Of a stretch of DNA of 64,000 nt, positions 52,136 to 61,798 are shown piece by piece. The translations under genes and the position numbers were made by a program. Below the pieces are notes generated by a model. The model ran no database searches. It was not told where the DNA came from and saw only the letters and a list, made by a program, of their open reading frames with translations. Position 1 is the stretch's first letter; each line of letters starts with the position of its first letter. Source of the DNA: CAYFWF01 sp964346815 (GTDB lineage Bacteria; Acidobacteriota; Aminicenantia; Aminicenantales; Aminicenantaceae); contig CAYFWF010000049.1 of NCBI GenBank assembly GCA_964346815.1, positions 1 to 64,000 on the forward strand, given 5' to 3'.

Positions 52136-53506
52136 TCAATCCACTTCTTTGAGGTTTCGCAGCGTATCGATGATGACCTCAGGCAGAGCAGGATGAATAT
52201 GAATCCCGTTGATGATAGGCATGACCGTTCCCGTGGTTGCCATGGCATCGACGACTTCCTGTATCAAAATCGGCGCATAGGGACCTATGATGTGAAATCC
52301 CATTATCCTCCAGGTCTCTTTCTCGATAATGGCTTTAGCGAAGCACTCGTCCTCCCTCATGGCGACTCCCTTTGCCACTTCAGAATAAACGGATCTCCCC
52401 ACCAATATGTCGTGCACTTTTTTTGCCTCAGCCTCACCCATTCCCACAGAGGCGATGGGGGGGTAGGTATATACCGCATGAGGCACAGTGAGAAAATCGA
52501 ATATCTCCTCTCCCTGGTGCATACTGTTATGCCAGACAAGGTCGGCTTCTCGATTAGCGGCATGCCTGAACATCTTCCTGCCTAGAGCATCTCCGAAAGC
52601 CCAAATATTTTTCTTGCTCGTCTCAAAATATTCATTGACTTTGATATACCCTCTATCATCTGTCTCCACTCCGGTATTTTCCACTCTCAAGAGATCTGCG
52701 TTGGACTTTCTCCCGGCCGCCACCAGGACTCTCTCTCCATGAAAATCCATGGTCTTCCCAGATTTCTTGTCTTCGGCGGTAATCCTGCAGCCCGTATCTG
52801 TCTTTTCAGCTTTGACAGCCTCTGTGCTGGTGAAGATATCCATTCTTCTTTTGAGTTTCTGCTCCAACAAGCCCGATACCTCGGGCTCCTCTTCCTTCAA
52901 CAGGCGCTCTGCCCTCTGAATGATGGTGACCTTGGTTCCCATGGCAGAAAAGAAGTGGGCAAACTCGGCCGCAACATAGCCTCCTCCGATAATGATCAGG
53001 CTGTCCGGCTTCGCTGAGAGCTCGAACACCGTATCATTGGTCAAATAGTCGATATTTTCGATGCCCTTGACTTGAGGGATCAAGGGCCTCGCGCCTGAGG
53101 CCAAAAAAATCTTCTGGCCCTTGATGGTTTCCCCACCTACCTCCATGGTGTAATCATCGACGAATTGACCGGTATCCTCATAAAAGCCAAGTCCTGACAC
53201 CCTCGAGACACTTTCCCTGATTTGGCTGCGGCTTCCCTTGACATAGTCTCTAGTCCTCTCCATCACCCAGTGGAAATCGACCTCTTTGATCTCTGCCTTG
53301 ATGCCCAGCTTGGCCGCTTCCTGGATTTCAACGATCCGGTCGGCAGGAAAAATCAGCATCTTGGAGGGAATACATCCTACATTCAAACATGTGCCTCCTA
53401 AAGGTCCTCTATCCACTAACGCGACCTTGAGACCATTCGCCATGGCTTGGTCAACAATGGCACTTCCAGATCCTGATCCGACAACAATGATATCATAGTT
53501 GTTCAT
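52136..53506 (-). CDS. FAD-dependent disulfide reductase (dihydrolipoamide dehydrogenase-like)
   Basis: The protein has 456 residues; ATG 53506 has GAGGA upstream and gives the expected FAD-binding start MNNYDIIVVGSGSGSAIVDQ. The redox pair is GGTCLNVGCIPSK (Cys ~41 and 46). NAD(P) binding is at IIIGGGYVAAEFAHF (~175-190), the second FAD motif is IWAFGD, and the interface His-Glu motif is in GIHIHPALPEVI. It groups by motif with dihydrolipoamide, mycothione or related reductases. No partner 2-oxo acid dehydrogenase gene is near, so the disulfide substrate is open. Confidence 0.85.
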   Translation of the reverse strand: MNNYDIIVVGSGSGSAIVDQAMANGLKVALVDRGPLGGTCLNVGCIPSKMLIFPADRIVEIQEAAKLGIKAEIKEVDFHWVMERTRDYVKGSRSQIRESVSRVSGLGFYEDTGQFVDDYTMEVGGETIKGQKIFLASGARPLIPQVKGIENIDYLTNDTVFELSAKPDSLIIIGGGYVAAEFAHFFSAMGTKVTIIQRAERLLKEEEPEVSGLLEQKLKRRMDIFTSTEAVKAEKTDTGCRITAEDKKSGKTMDFHGERVLVAAGRKSNADLLRVENTGVETDDRGYIKVNEYFETSKKNIWAFGDALGRKMFRHAANREADLVWHNSMHQGEEIFDFLTVPHAVYTYPPIASVGMGEAEAKKVHDILVGRSVYSEVAKGVAMREDECFAKAIIEKETWRIMGFHIIGPYAPILIQEVVDAMATTGTVMPIINGIHIHPALPEVIIDTLRNLKEVD

Positions 53507-53826
53507 GGTATAATCCTCTTTTAATCTGAATATGTTGCCCTCAAATGTTCCAGAAGTCAACCTGGAGGTGGCTCTGTTACGAAAAGTGGGGTTCCCTTTT
53601 ATTTTGTATAGACATAACTTTCGAGCATGCCTTTTCCATCAGAACTAACGCATACAAAACAGAAAGAAGCCCCCCGCTTTTTAGCATAGAGCCCTTGGAG
53701 GTGGAACCGCACCAACCCACTCCTTCCCTTATCTGGATAAAAAAGTCAGGACTTTCTAAATCTGATTAGCTTTGGGTATTGGATATCTTAAATTGAGTAT
53801 TCCTCGTATTCACACCTTCTCCAGGA
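53507..53826. other. 320-bp intergenic region
   Basis: It lies between two minus-strand genes. An AT-rich stretch is present but no clear hairpin with a T-run. No protein-like frame was recognised on either strand. Confidence 0.4.
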
Positions 53827-54423
53827 TTACGGATTTTGCCAGGGACAATCTTCCCTATGGAGAGCTTCAAAAGAGCCTCCAAAGGTTATCTCGCCTGGAT
53901 TAGGCGATGTGATTGTGAATTTTACCACGACCCGAGCGATCAAATTAGCTCTTACCTGTGCTCCTTGTTCATCCGGGACAGTCCTTTCTTCACTGATAGA
54001 ATCGATAAAAACCAGACGGACATCAAAAGAAAGTGTCGCATTTTCCTTTTTAAGTTTTTTGAATAAGGCTTTAAATTCGTTTTTTGTGCGGCTTCTTTTA
54101 TACTTTTTATGTTTTTCTAACTCCTCCCAGTCTTCGAGTATCGCGCCAGCTTCATAGAGTTTCCTTCCCATTTCTTCAAAATTCTGGTCCTCACCTGATA
54201 AAAATTCCGTCTTCAGAGTGTCTCGTATTCCTATAATATGATCTGCGAGGTCTCTCTTATTCTGTTCTGTCACAACGTCTACAAGATTTTCTTGTACTTC
54301 AGTCACATCTACAATTTCGTCTTGAGATTGATCCTGAGGTTCCACTGCCTTTGGCGTACACAAGACCAGGATAAGGACTCCAAGAGCCAAGATGAAAACA
54401 CTGGAAAAATTCCTGAGTTTCAT
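53827..54423 (-). CDS. Hypothetical secreted or lipid-anchored protein
   Basis: The protein has 198 residues. A hydrophobic signal (SVFILALGVLILVLC, Cys ~22) is followed by an acidic linker (QDQSQDEIVDVTEVQENLVD). A helical part with a basic stretch (HKKYKRSRTKNEFKALFKKL) and a beta-rich C-terminal end (VRANLIARVVVKFTITSPNP) complete it. No family is recognised. It lies downstream of the Ser/Thr kinase gene on the same strand, 115 nt away, and may be a partner. Confidence 0.6.
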   Translation of the reverse strand: MKLRNFSSVFILALGVLILVLCTPKAVEPQDQSQDEIVDVTEVQENLVDVVTEQNKRDLADHIIGIRDTLKTEFLSGEDQNFEEMGRKLYEAGAILEDWEELEKHKKYKRSRTKNEFKALFKKLKKENATLSFDVRLVFIDSISEERTVPDEQGAQVRANLIARVVVKFTITSPNPGEITFGGSFEALHREDCPWQNP

Positions 54424-54538
54424 AATTCCCTCCTCTCCGAAAATTCGCTGATTCTATTTAAATCTATCATTCCTCTGGATCTGGCAAATCGAGAAATGAC
54501 AGCCAGTCTCCCCAAAGCTTGCTGTTTGGATAAAAGAC

Positions 54539-56938
54539 TCATAATAAATCCCCAAGGATTTTTACTCTTTGACCGTAGAGTTCTTTTTGTTTATGTAAGA
54601 TATCTTCGAAACGAGGGTCATCGTTCAAATTCCTGTAACAGAGATTTTCTTTGAGAAAAAGATAGGAATAGAGATAATTTTGCCACTCTTTAAAGCCTTT
54701 CTCGATACCCAGTTTGATGTTCTCGATTGCCTCGTCGTTCATACCCAACAGAGAATAAATACATGTAAGCGGATAGCCGTACGATTCATCGGCGCCTTCG
54801 ATATAACGGAGAGCTTTTTCTTTTTCTCCTTTCGCAGCCCATACAAAAGCTCTATGCCGTTTCACTCTCGGAGAGTCAGGATCTATTTTTTCAGCCTCAG
54901 TTATAGCTTCTTCAGCTTCCATGTACTTCCCTAACAGGATCAATTGTCTGGCAGACAAAAGATAGAGGTTGGGATAGTTTTTCTCCAGTTCCAAAGCTTT
55001 TTCTGCAACCTCGGCTCCTTCTTCGAACTCGCCGATATACCAGTAACAGGAAGCCAGATGCTCATAAGCTCTAAGATAAGAAGGCTCGATCTCGATGGCT
55101 TCTGAAAAATATTCAATGGCTCTATGGAATAAGCCCACACTGTTGAGAAAAGCGCCCACATCGCAGGTTACCAATGCATTTTTAGAATCTCTCTCGAGTT
55201 CGAGCGCTCTTTGAAAACTTTTGGCTGCTTCCCTCAGATCCTCTTTATAAAAATACGCCCACCCCAAACCCAAATTTGCCTCAGCTAAATCAGGATTTAG
55301 ATCATAAGCTTTTTCAAAATAGCCAATTGCCAGTTCGAGATCTTCCTTTCTATCTCTATTGACGTAGTAGGCTTCATAAGCAGCTCCCAATCCCCAGTAT
55401 GCCAGGGCATATTTTGGATCTACGCTAATAGCCTTTCCGAACATTTCTATGGCATCTGTAAACCATAGGTCAAGATTTGAATAGCTTTCCTGTCTATCGA
55501 TAATATCCATTCCTTTTACATACCAGTTGTACGCCTCGATACTTTCGGGCTCTCTTTTTTTTGCGGCAGCCAATCCGCTTTCCGCAAAAAGAAGTCCCAG
55601 CTCTCCGACAATTTTTTTGGAAATCTCATCTTCAATATTAAAGAGATCTTTAATCCCGAATCTTTCGGAAATGGGGAGTCTAATGGTGTTCGTTTCCACA
55701 TCGATCAACTCCGCATCGATCCGCCCTCCTTCTTCGCTGCTGTCGAAACTGGAAACCAGGACGTACTCCACACTCAGTTCTTGTCCAATCTCAACACTTT
55801 CTTTTTTTGAATCCTGATATTTCCTTACCGAATCATGAGGAACAACTCTTAGTTCGGGACTGAATCTGGCAAGTTTAAAAATGATACTCTTTGTGGTGTA
55901 TCTGCATAATGGCTCGTTTCCTTCCCCGGCGCTCAGGTCCTCGATAGGCAAAACAGCGACTGAGGTTTTCCATCTCACAGGCGGCTTAAACCAATCGAAA
56001 AGAAAATATCCAGAAATAAACACCAGAGCTGCACACAGGAGGATGACTGCGGCAGCTATTGCAGTTGAGGAAATTCTGGGGGCTTTGTCTTTTGCCTTTT
56101 TTCCAGGGAGAACGATACCGGTCTCCGTCTCTCTTCTCAAACTCCGCAAGTCTTCAAAAAGCTCGACCGTCCGTTGATAACGCTCACTGGGCTCTTTTTC
56201 CAGGCATTTATAAATGATTTTCTCCAATTCCATCGGGACAGCATAAGGCAAATCGTCCAGGGGTTGAGGATTCTGATTCAGTATGGAGTACAGAATCAAC
56301 TGCTGATGCTCCCCTCCAAACGGCAGTCTGCCCGAGAGCATTTCATAAAGCACCACCCCGAAGGACCAGATATCCGTGCGATGATCTACTGGTTCGCCTG
56401 AAGCCTGCTCTGGCGACATGTAGGCTACAGTACCCATTACAGTGGCTGTTTCGGTCATTTTTGCTTCTTCGAGCGGCTTAGCCAGCCCGAAATCCATGAT
56501 TTTCGCCTGGTTCTTTTTAGTCAGCATGATGTTGGAGCTCTTGATATCTCTGTGAACAATACCTTCATCATGGGCTTCCCGGAGGCCATCCGCAACCTGA
56601 ACGGCAATGTCAAGGACCGATTCGAACTTTAATGGCCCCTTTTCGATAATATGCTTCAGGCTTCGGCCTTCCACATATTCCATGGCGATAAACAGGTTCT
56701 CCTCCACTTCATCGATCTCGTAAATGGTACAGATATTGGGATGATTGAGAGATGCAGCCGTCTGGGCTTCTCTCATAAAACGCTCCCTGTCCTCTTCTCT
56801 TCTGACTATTCTTGGCACCACGAATTTCAGGCCAACCGTCCGATTGAGTCTAGAGTCCTCGGCTTTATAGACAATTCCCATACCTCCAGCCCCGATCTCT
56901 TCGAGAATTTTGTAATGGGATATCTTTCTGCCGATCAT
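54539..56938 (-). CDS. Membrane Ser/Thr protein kinase with TolB-like and TPR domains
   Basis: The protein has 799 residues. The kinase domain (~1-270) has the glycine loop GAGGMGIVYKAED, a catalytic Lys in VGLKFVV, HRDIKSSNIML, DFGLAKPL, APE-like MSPEQASGEP and DIWSFGVVLYEMLSGRLPF; all catalytic residues are present. A membrane helix lies at ~295-318 (AAAVILLCAALVFISGYF). A TolB-like nucleotide-binding-type domain follows (SVAVLPIEDLSAGEG to SFDSSEEGGRIDAELID), then at least six TPRs (~480-790). The architecture is common in Acidobacteriota for surface signalling. A divergent promoter region separates it from the DUF1611 operon. Confidence 0.9.
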   Translation of the reverse strand: MIGRKISHYKILEEIGAGGMGIVYKAEDSRLNRTVGLKFVVPRIVRREEDRERFMREAQTAASLNHPNICTIYEIDEVEENLFIAMEYVEGRSLKHIIEKGPLKFESVLDIAVQVADGLREAHDEGIVHRDIKSSNIMLTKKNQAKIMDFGLAKPLEEAKMTETATVMGTVAYMSPEQASGEPVDHRTDIWSFGVVLYEMLSGRLPFGGEHQQLILYSILNQNPQPLDDLPYAVPMELEKIIYKCLEKEPSERYQRTVELFEDLRSLRRETETGIVLPGKKAKDKAPRISSTAIAAAVILLCAALVFISGYFLFDWFKPPVRWKTSVAVLPIEDLSAGEGNEPLCRYTTKSIIFKLARFSPELRVVPHDSVRKYQDSKKESVEIGQELSVEYVLVSSFDSSEEGGRIDAELIDVETNTIRLPISERFGIKDLFNIEDEISKKIVGELGLLFAESGLAAAKKREPESIEAYNWYVKGMDIIDRQESYSNLDLWFTDAIEMFGKAISVDPKYALAYWGLGAAYEAYYVNRDRKEDLELAIGYFEKAYDLNPDLAEANLGLGWAYFYKEDLREAAKSFQRALELERDSKNALVTCDVGAFLNSVGLFHRAIEYFSEAIEIEPSYLRAYEHLASCYWYIGEFEEGAEVAEKALELEKNYPNLYLLSARQLILLGKYMEAEEAITEAEKIDPDSPRVKRHRAFVWAAKGEKEKALRYIEGADESYGYPLTCIYSLLGMNDEAIENIKLGIEKGFKEWQNYLYSYLFLKENLCYRNLNDDPRFEDILHKQKELYGQRVKILGDLL

Positions 56939-57027
56939 GAAAAAGATTCCTTACCCAAAACGAAGTGTTCTAATCTGGAAAAAAATCTCTTTATCTTTGA
57001 ATAAAGCTGTCCCTCTTCTTACGCTCT

Positions 57028-57093
57028 ATTATATATCAAAGTAATTTTTTTAAGTCAATTCAAATTGACTACTCAGCAGGCCTGTGCTATAAG
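57028..57093. promoter_or_regulatory. Back-to-back promoters sharing a palindrome, kinase and DUF1611 operon
   Basis: AGTCAATT-CA-AATTGACT (57053-57070) is a perfect palindrome that supplies a TTGACT -35 on each strand. Rightward: TTGACT 57065-57070, 17 nt, TATAAG 57088-57093. Leftward: TTGACT (complement of 57053-57058), 17 nt, TATATA (57030-57035), or 19 nt to TATAAT (57028-57033). The predicted rightward start lies close to 57100, only about 6 nt before the ATG at 57106, so that mRNA may be nearly leaderless. Confidence 0.65.
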
Positions 57094-57105
57094 TCAAAAT
57101 GAGAG

Positions 57106-58269
57106 ATGAACGATACAAACCAAAAAGATAGAGACCAGAGTCTTTTGCCCAAGCAATCCAAATTTTCCCCTGACGATGTCCGGGATACAGCAACCATCGG
57201 GCATAATTTTTTTTTGCTGGATGAAGCGAGCGCTCTTCTAAAATCTCTCCCCCCCGAACTCGAAACCCAAAAGATTGTCGCAGCCAACAAAACTCTCCCT
57301 TTGGAGAGCCGGCTCGAAGCCTACGAAGATATTTTCGACTCTGAAATAGGAGACACTCACTTCTCCAGGGCCCGTAATATCGAACGGGAAATCGGTCTCA
57401 GGCAGATCTATCTCAAGTTCGAAGGCGGCAACCCTACGGGAACACAAAAGGATCGTATCGCATTTGCTCAGGTATTGGATGCTATGCGCCGAGGATTCGA
57501 CTCCATCACCATGGCCACCTGCGGAAACTACGGCGTTGCCATGGCGTTCGCTGCATCCCTATCGGGAGTCAGATGCATCATCTATATACCCGAATCCTAT
57601 CACACCAAGCGGGCACAGGAGATGATAGACTACGGGGCTGAAATTATTCGTATCCCGGGCGACTACGAAAGAGCCGTCCAGGTTTCCCGTGACCGGGCGG
57701 AAACCGATGAAATCTACGACGCGAATCCAGGAGGTGCGAACACCGCCCTGCAGCTAAAAGCATACGGAGAGATCGCCTATGAGATCTACGATGAACTCAG
57801 AGATGCCCCATCTGCAGTCGCTATTCCGGTTTCCAACGGGACCACACTTGCGGGTGTCTATAAAGGTTTCCTGAGCCTTTATAGACGCGGCAAAACCTCC
57901 CGGATCCCGAAGATGATCGCAGGATCGTCCTACGGAAAGAATCCGATCATCCGTGCTTTTCTGAAAAAGACCCTTCACTGTCATGACCTTGAACCTGAAA
58001 AGATCCGGGAGACAGCAGTGAACGAACCCCTGATCAACTGGCAATCCATAGATGGAGATCATGCCCTCCAAGCCGTGCGTGAAACGGCAGGATGGGCCTC
58101 TTATGCAAGTGATAAAAACATGACCTATTTTTCCCGTTTTATCAGGGAACGAGAGGGCCTCAGTGTCCTTCCTGCCTCCACTGCAGGTCTCATCTCTCTG
58201 CTCGACCGTCACCGCAAAGAACCTTTTCCGAACGACCGATATGTGGTTATCTTGACCGGGAGGAAATAA
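57106..58269 (+). CDS. Threonine synthase-like PLP-dependent enzyme
   Basis: The protein has 387 residues of fold-type II. The PLP Lys is in GNPTGTQKDRIAFAQ (~120), the phosphate- and substrate-loop motif is ATCGNYGVAMAFAASLSGV, and the glycine-rich PLP-phosphate site is VSNGTTLAGVYKGF. The sequence is closest in pattern to threonine synthase, but the N-terminal ~75 residues differ, and no homoserine pathway gene is close. It is the first gene of an operon with a DUF1611 protein (1-nt overlap TAATG), suggesting a lyase or racemase role on an amino acid. An alternative start is unlikely: no other ATG precedes the PLP core. Confidence 0.78.
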   Translation: MNDTNQKDRDQSLLPKQSKFSPDDVRDTATIGHNFFLLDEASALLKSLPPELETQKIVAANKTLPLESRLEAYEDIFDSEIGDTHFSRARNIEREIGLRQIYLKFEGGNPTGTQKDRIAFAQVLDAMRRGFDSITMATCGNYGVAMAFAASLSGVRCIIYIPESYHTKRAQEMIDYGAEIIRIPGDYERAVQVSRDRAETDEIYDANPGGANTALQLKAYGEIAYEIYDELRDAPSAVAIPVSNGTTLAGVYKGFLSLYRRGKTSRIPKMIAGSSYGKNPIIRAFLKKTLHCHDLEPEKIRETAVNEPLINWQSIDGDHALQAVRETAGWASYASDKNMTYFSRFIREREGLSVLPASTAGLISLLDRHRKEPFPNDRYVVILTGRK

Positions 58270-59354
58270 TGAATTCTCTCCCGGAGGGAACGGCCATCAT
58301 CTATTCTCAAGATGCATTTGGAACGCCAAATGGCAAAACAGCTCACGGACTGGTGCGGAGGACCAAAAGATACCGTGTTCTATCGGTCATAGATTCTCAG
58401 TATGCATACCAGGATTCCGGAGAGGTTTTGGACGGTAAAACCAATCATATTCCCCTATACCCCAATCTCAGAGAAGCGGTTGCAGCCGCCCAAAAAACTG
58501 GAGAAAAACCCACCCATTTTGTCATAGGTCTGGCTCCGGATGGAGGACGGCTTGGCCCAGAGCACAGAGAAGCTGTGGTAGAAGCCATCTGTACCGGCCT
58601 GAACATCGATTCAGGACTGCACGACTACATCTCAGAAGATCCGAAACTCTCAGATCTGGCAAAAAAACACAATGTGACTCTCAGGGATGTCAGAAAACCT
58701 CCTCCCATCAACCAGCTCCATTTTTTTACCGGAAAGATCGAACAGGTGACATCGCCCAAGGTGGCTGTACTCGGTACGGATTCGGCCGTAGGCAAGCGCA
58801 CCACGGCTTGGCTCCTGGCAGAGGCTCTACAAAAAAGAGGTTACAGGACTGAACTGATCGGAACAGGGCAGACAGCATGGATGCAAGGAGTCCGCTACGG
58901 TATCATGCTCGACTCGCTGATCAATGATTTCGTCTCTGGCGAGATCGAGCATGCCGTCTGGAGCGCCTGGTATGAGGTCCATCCAGATGTAATCTTGATC
59001 GAGGGACAGGGAAGCCTGATGAATCCAGCCTATCCAGGCGGATTCGAAATTCTGGCAGCCGGAAGGCCCGATGCTGTCGTGCTCCAGCATGCCCCTGGTC
59101 GAAAAGACTATGATGGCTTTCCGGGCTATCCCATTCATCCTCTGGCCCAACAGATTCAAGTCATCCAGTTGCTGTCAGGAAAGCCTGTTGTGGCCATCAC
59201 CATCAACAGAGAAAATCTCCCCAAGGAACAGATACCAGCGGTCTGTGAATCCCTGAAGAAACAGAGCGGACTTCCTGTGGTGGATGTGCTCGGAAACGGT
59301 GCAGACGAAATTGTCGACTGCCTGCTGCCCTTTTTAAATACAAGAAAAATCTGA
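58269..59354 (+). CDS. DUF1611 protein (DgcN-like)
   Basis: The protein has 361 residues. An N-terminal Rossmann-like part (AIIYSQDAFGTPNGKTAHG, FVIGLAPDGGRLGPEHREA) is followed by a P-loop GTDSAVGKRTTAWLL (~170-185) and the conserved DUF1611 stretch VILIEGQGSLMNPAYPGG and QHAPGRKDYDGFPGYPIHPL. The family includes DgcN, which acts with DgcA in a D-glutamate pathway reported from marine bacteria and archaea. The presence of a dipeptide epimerase in the same operon supports that relation. The actual reaction here is not established. Confidence 0.82.
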   Translation: MNSLPEGTAIIYSQDAFGTPNGKTAHGLVRRTKRYRVLSVIDSQYAYQDSGEVLDGKTNHIPLYPNLREAVAAAQKTGEKPTHFVIGLAPDGGRLGPEHREAVVEAICTGLNIDSGLHDYISEDPKLSDLAKKHNVTLRDVRKPPPINQLHFFTGKIEQVTSPKVAVLGTDSAVGKRTTAWLLAEALQKRGYRTELIGTGQTAWMQGVRYGIMLDSLINDFVSGEIEHAVWSAWYEVHPDVILIEGQGSLMNPAYPGGFEILAAGRPDAVVLQHAPGRKDYDGFPGYPIHPLAQQIQVIQLLSGKPVVAITINRENLPKEQIPAVCESLKKQSGLPVVDVLGNGADEIVDCLLPFLNTRKI

Positions 59355-59378
59355 GTCAAAAAGAAAGGCAAGTCAATA

Positions 59379-61787
59379 ATGAGAAACCCTACCCCATCAA
59401 GACATCGAGCAAAGAAGCTTTTTGATCCGGAAGAAGACTCTCTAGAGATTCTCAAGGTCGTAAAGCGGCTGGAGGTAGGTCCCACACGAGTGGAAAAGCA
59501 CCGATTGATCGCGCCTTACACCATCCAATCCGAGGGGAAAAGCGATACTTTTGACCTGATCTATCGCTATGGAGAAGAGGTCTTCGATCCCGAAGAGCCC
59601 TCTTCAATCAATCTCGCCAATATGATCGCTGTCCAAGCGGCTGTCAATTACGGGCTCTTCTGTCACGAGATCGCCCTGCAAGGAATCTATGATGAACACG
59701 ACCAAAAGTTTATTGAGGAAATGTTGAAAAACACAGCCAGGGAAATTTACGTTAAAAAATTCCTGGAGCCCAACCCCTTCCTTCAGGGGCCAGCTTCCAG
59801 TCTCCCTGTTGTGAGATTGGATTCCTATCTCCAAGCCCGATTGATCTTCGAATCTGGATCTACCCTCTCTGGATCAGACATACAGATCCCCAGGGAAAAC
59901 ACACACTGGGAGGTAGAGAAATCCCGCCATGCTGTTCTTTCGAGCGGAGGCAAAGACAGCCTCCTGAGTTTTGGAGTCCTCAGCGAGGCTGGACAGCAAG
60001 TGCATCCCATTTTTATCAATGAATCCGGACGGCACTGGTTTACAGCGCTGAATGCCTATAGATATTTCTCGAAAAATTATATCCAGACAGCAAAAGTCTG
60101 GACAAACTGTGACAGATTATTCAACTGGATGCTCAAACGCTTCTCTTTTGTGCGTCCCGATTATGCCAGCATTCGCTCGGATGAATATCCCATAAGACTG
60201 TGGACGGTAGCTGTTTTTCTTTTCGGCGCTCTTCCTTTGATCCGGAAGAGGGGCATCGGACGGCTCATCATAGGGGATGAGTACGATACCACCAGCAGAC
60301 AGGCTTTCAAGGGAATCACCCATTATAACGGGCTTTATGATCAGAGCCGGTATTTTGATAATGTATTGACCCGCTATTTCATCCAAAAGGGATGGAACAT
60401 CAGTCAATTTTCCCTTCTGCGCCCTCTTTCCGAACTTCTCATCGAAAAAATACTGGCACAGAGATATCCAGACCTCCAGCGCCACCAAATGTCGTGTCAT
60501 GCCGCCCATATCCAAAACAACCGGGTGCGTCCGTGCGGAAAATGCGAAAAATGCCGCCGTATCGTGGGAATGCTCGTCGCCCTGGATGCAGATCCCAAAA
60601 ATTGCGGCTATTCACAGAGCCAGATCGAGGATTGTCTCGAAGCTCTGGCTGAAAAAGGCGTTCACCAGGAAAATGCCGGCGCACAACACCTCGCGTTTCT
60701 TTTGTCCCAGAAAGGGCTGCTTCGAAAAACATCATCCAGGGTTAAAATCAAGGAGCATCCTGAAATCATGAAAGCCCGCTTCGATTCGGAAAGATCGCCG
60801 ATCGAATCTGTTCCCCAAGACATCCGGAAGCCCGTTATGCACATTTTCCTCGAACACGCTGAAGGATCGGTTAAACGCCAGGGCAGGACATGGGTCGAGT
60901 ATGATCCGCTGAACGATCCCGCACTGGCAAGTCCATACCCTTTCGAACTCCCCGCAGAACGATACAATCATCCCAAAGATAACGAGGAGGAAACGGCAAA
61001 TAAAAAGTCCTCGCCGATTCTGGGAGAACTCACCTGGCCCGAAGCTCAGATCCGGTTCAAAGAGGTCGATATCGCTCTTTTGCCGGTGGGTTCGATAGAA
61101 CAGCACGGGCCTCACCTTCCCCTCGACACGGATGCCTTCGATGCCAACCATCTGGCAAGAGAAGTGGCAGCGGCCTGCAGTGATCCAAAGCCCTTGGTGC
61201 TCCCACTCGTTTCCTACGGCGTCTCTTATCATCACGGTGACTTCAGCGGCACCATCAACATCTCTCCGAAAACGCTCTCTCAACTTGTCTATGAGATCGG
61301 GATGAGCGCTGCTCGTAACGGCGTCACGAAGCTCGTCATCATCAATGGGCACGGTGGTAACATTCCCGCCTTGCAGTTTTCCGCCCAAATGATCAACCGA
61401 GATGCCCATATTTTTACCTGTGTGGAGACCGGTGAAACCAGTGAAAAAGATGTTCTGGCCATGATAGAGACTCCTAACGATGTTCACGCTGGAGAGATAG
61501 AGACGAGCACCACGCTGGCCATTCGTCCCCATATGGTCAGAAGAAAAAAGATGAGGAAGTTCATTCCTGAATTTTCCAGCCGTTATTTGAACTTCAGTTC
61601 AAAGCGGAGCGTTGAATGGTACGCACGGATCGCCAAAATATCACCGAGCGGTGTTTTGGGGAATCCAACCAAAGCCAGTAAAGAAAAGGGGGAAAAAATC
61701 TGGCTCATCATGATTAAACACCTGGCCGAGTTTGTGGAAGATTTAAAAAACATGAGCTTGGATGAGATCTACCACAAGCGCTATTAA
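59379..61787 (+). CDS. Fusion of MurL-like ATP-pyrophosphatase and creatininase-fold amidase
   Basis: The protein has 802 residues. Residues ~1-540 resemble MurL, the enzyme that epimerises the terminal glutamate of UDP-MurNAc-L-Ala-L-Glu, and related ExsB-like proteins. The PP-loop is VLSSGGKDSLLSFGVL (~186-200), followed by IGDEYDTTSRQAFKGITHY and the Zn-type C(x)3 and CxxC set in HAAHIQNNRVRPCGKCEKC. Residues ~545-785 are a creatininase domain: LLPVGSIEQHGPHLPLDTDA (Glu, His, Asp metal ligands), LVSYGVSYHHGDFSG and IINGHGGNIPAL. Creatininase-fold amidohydrolases cut C-N bonds. The two parts are covalently joined between DgcN- and DgcA-like genes. Confidence 0.8.
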   Translation: MRNPTPSRHRAKKLFDPEEDSLEILKVVKRLEVGPTRVEKHRLIAPYTIQSEGKSDTFDLIYRYGEEVFDPEEPSSINLANMIAVQAAVNYGLFCHEIALQGIYDEHDQKFIEEMLKNTAREIYVKKFLEPNPFLQGPASSLPVVRLDSYLQARLIFESGSTLSGSDIQIPRENTHWEVEKSRHAVLSSGGKDSLLSFGVLSEAGQQVHPIFINESGRHWFTALNAYRYFSKNYIQTAKVWTNCDRLFNWMLKRFSFVRPDYASIRSDEYPIRLWTVAVFLFGALPLIRKRGIGRLIIGDEYDTTSRQAFKGITHYNGLYDQSRYFDNVLTRYFIQKGWNISQFSLLRPLSELLIEKILAQRYPDLQRHQMSCHAAHIQNNRVRPCGKCEKCRRIVGMLVALDADPKNCGYSQSQIEDCLEALAEKGVHQENAGAQHLAFLLSQKGLLRKTSSRVKIKEHPEIMKARFDSERSPIESVPQDIRKPVMHIFLEHAEGSVKRQGRTWVEYDPLNDPALASPYPFELPAERYNHPKDNEEETANKKSSPILGELTWPEAQIRFKEVDIALLPVGSIEQHGPHLPLDTDAFDANHLAREVAAACSDPKPLVLPLVSYGVSYHHGDFSGTINISPKTLSQLVYEIGMSAARNGVTKLVIINGHGGNIPALQFSAQMINRDAHIFTCVETGETSEKDVLAMIETPNDVHAGEIETSTTLAIRPHMVRRKKMRKFIPEFSSRYLNFSSKRSVEWYARIAKISPSGVLGNPTKASKEKGEKIWLIMIKHLAEFVEDLKNMSLDEIYHKRY

Positions 61788-61798
61788 AGTTGACTGGA

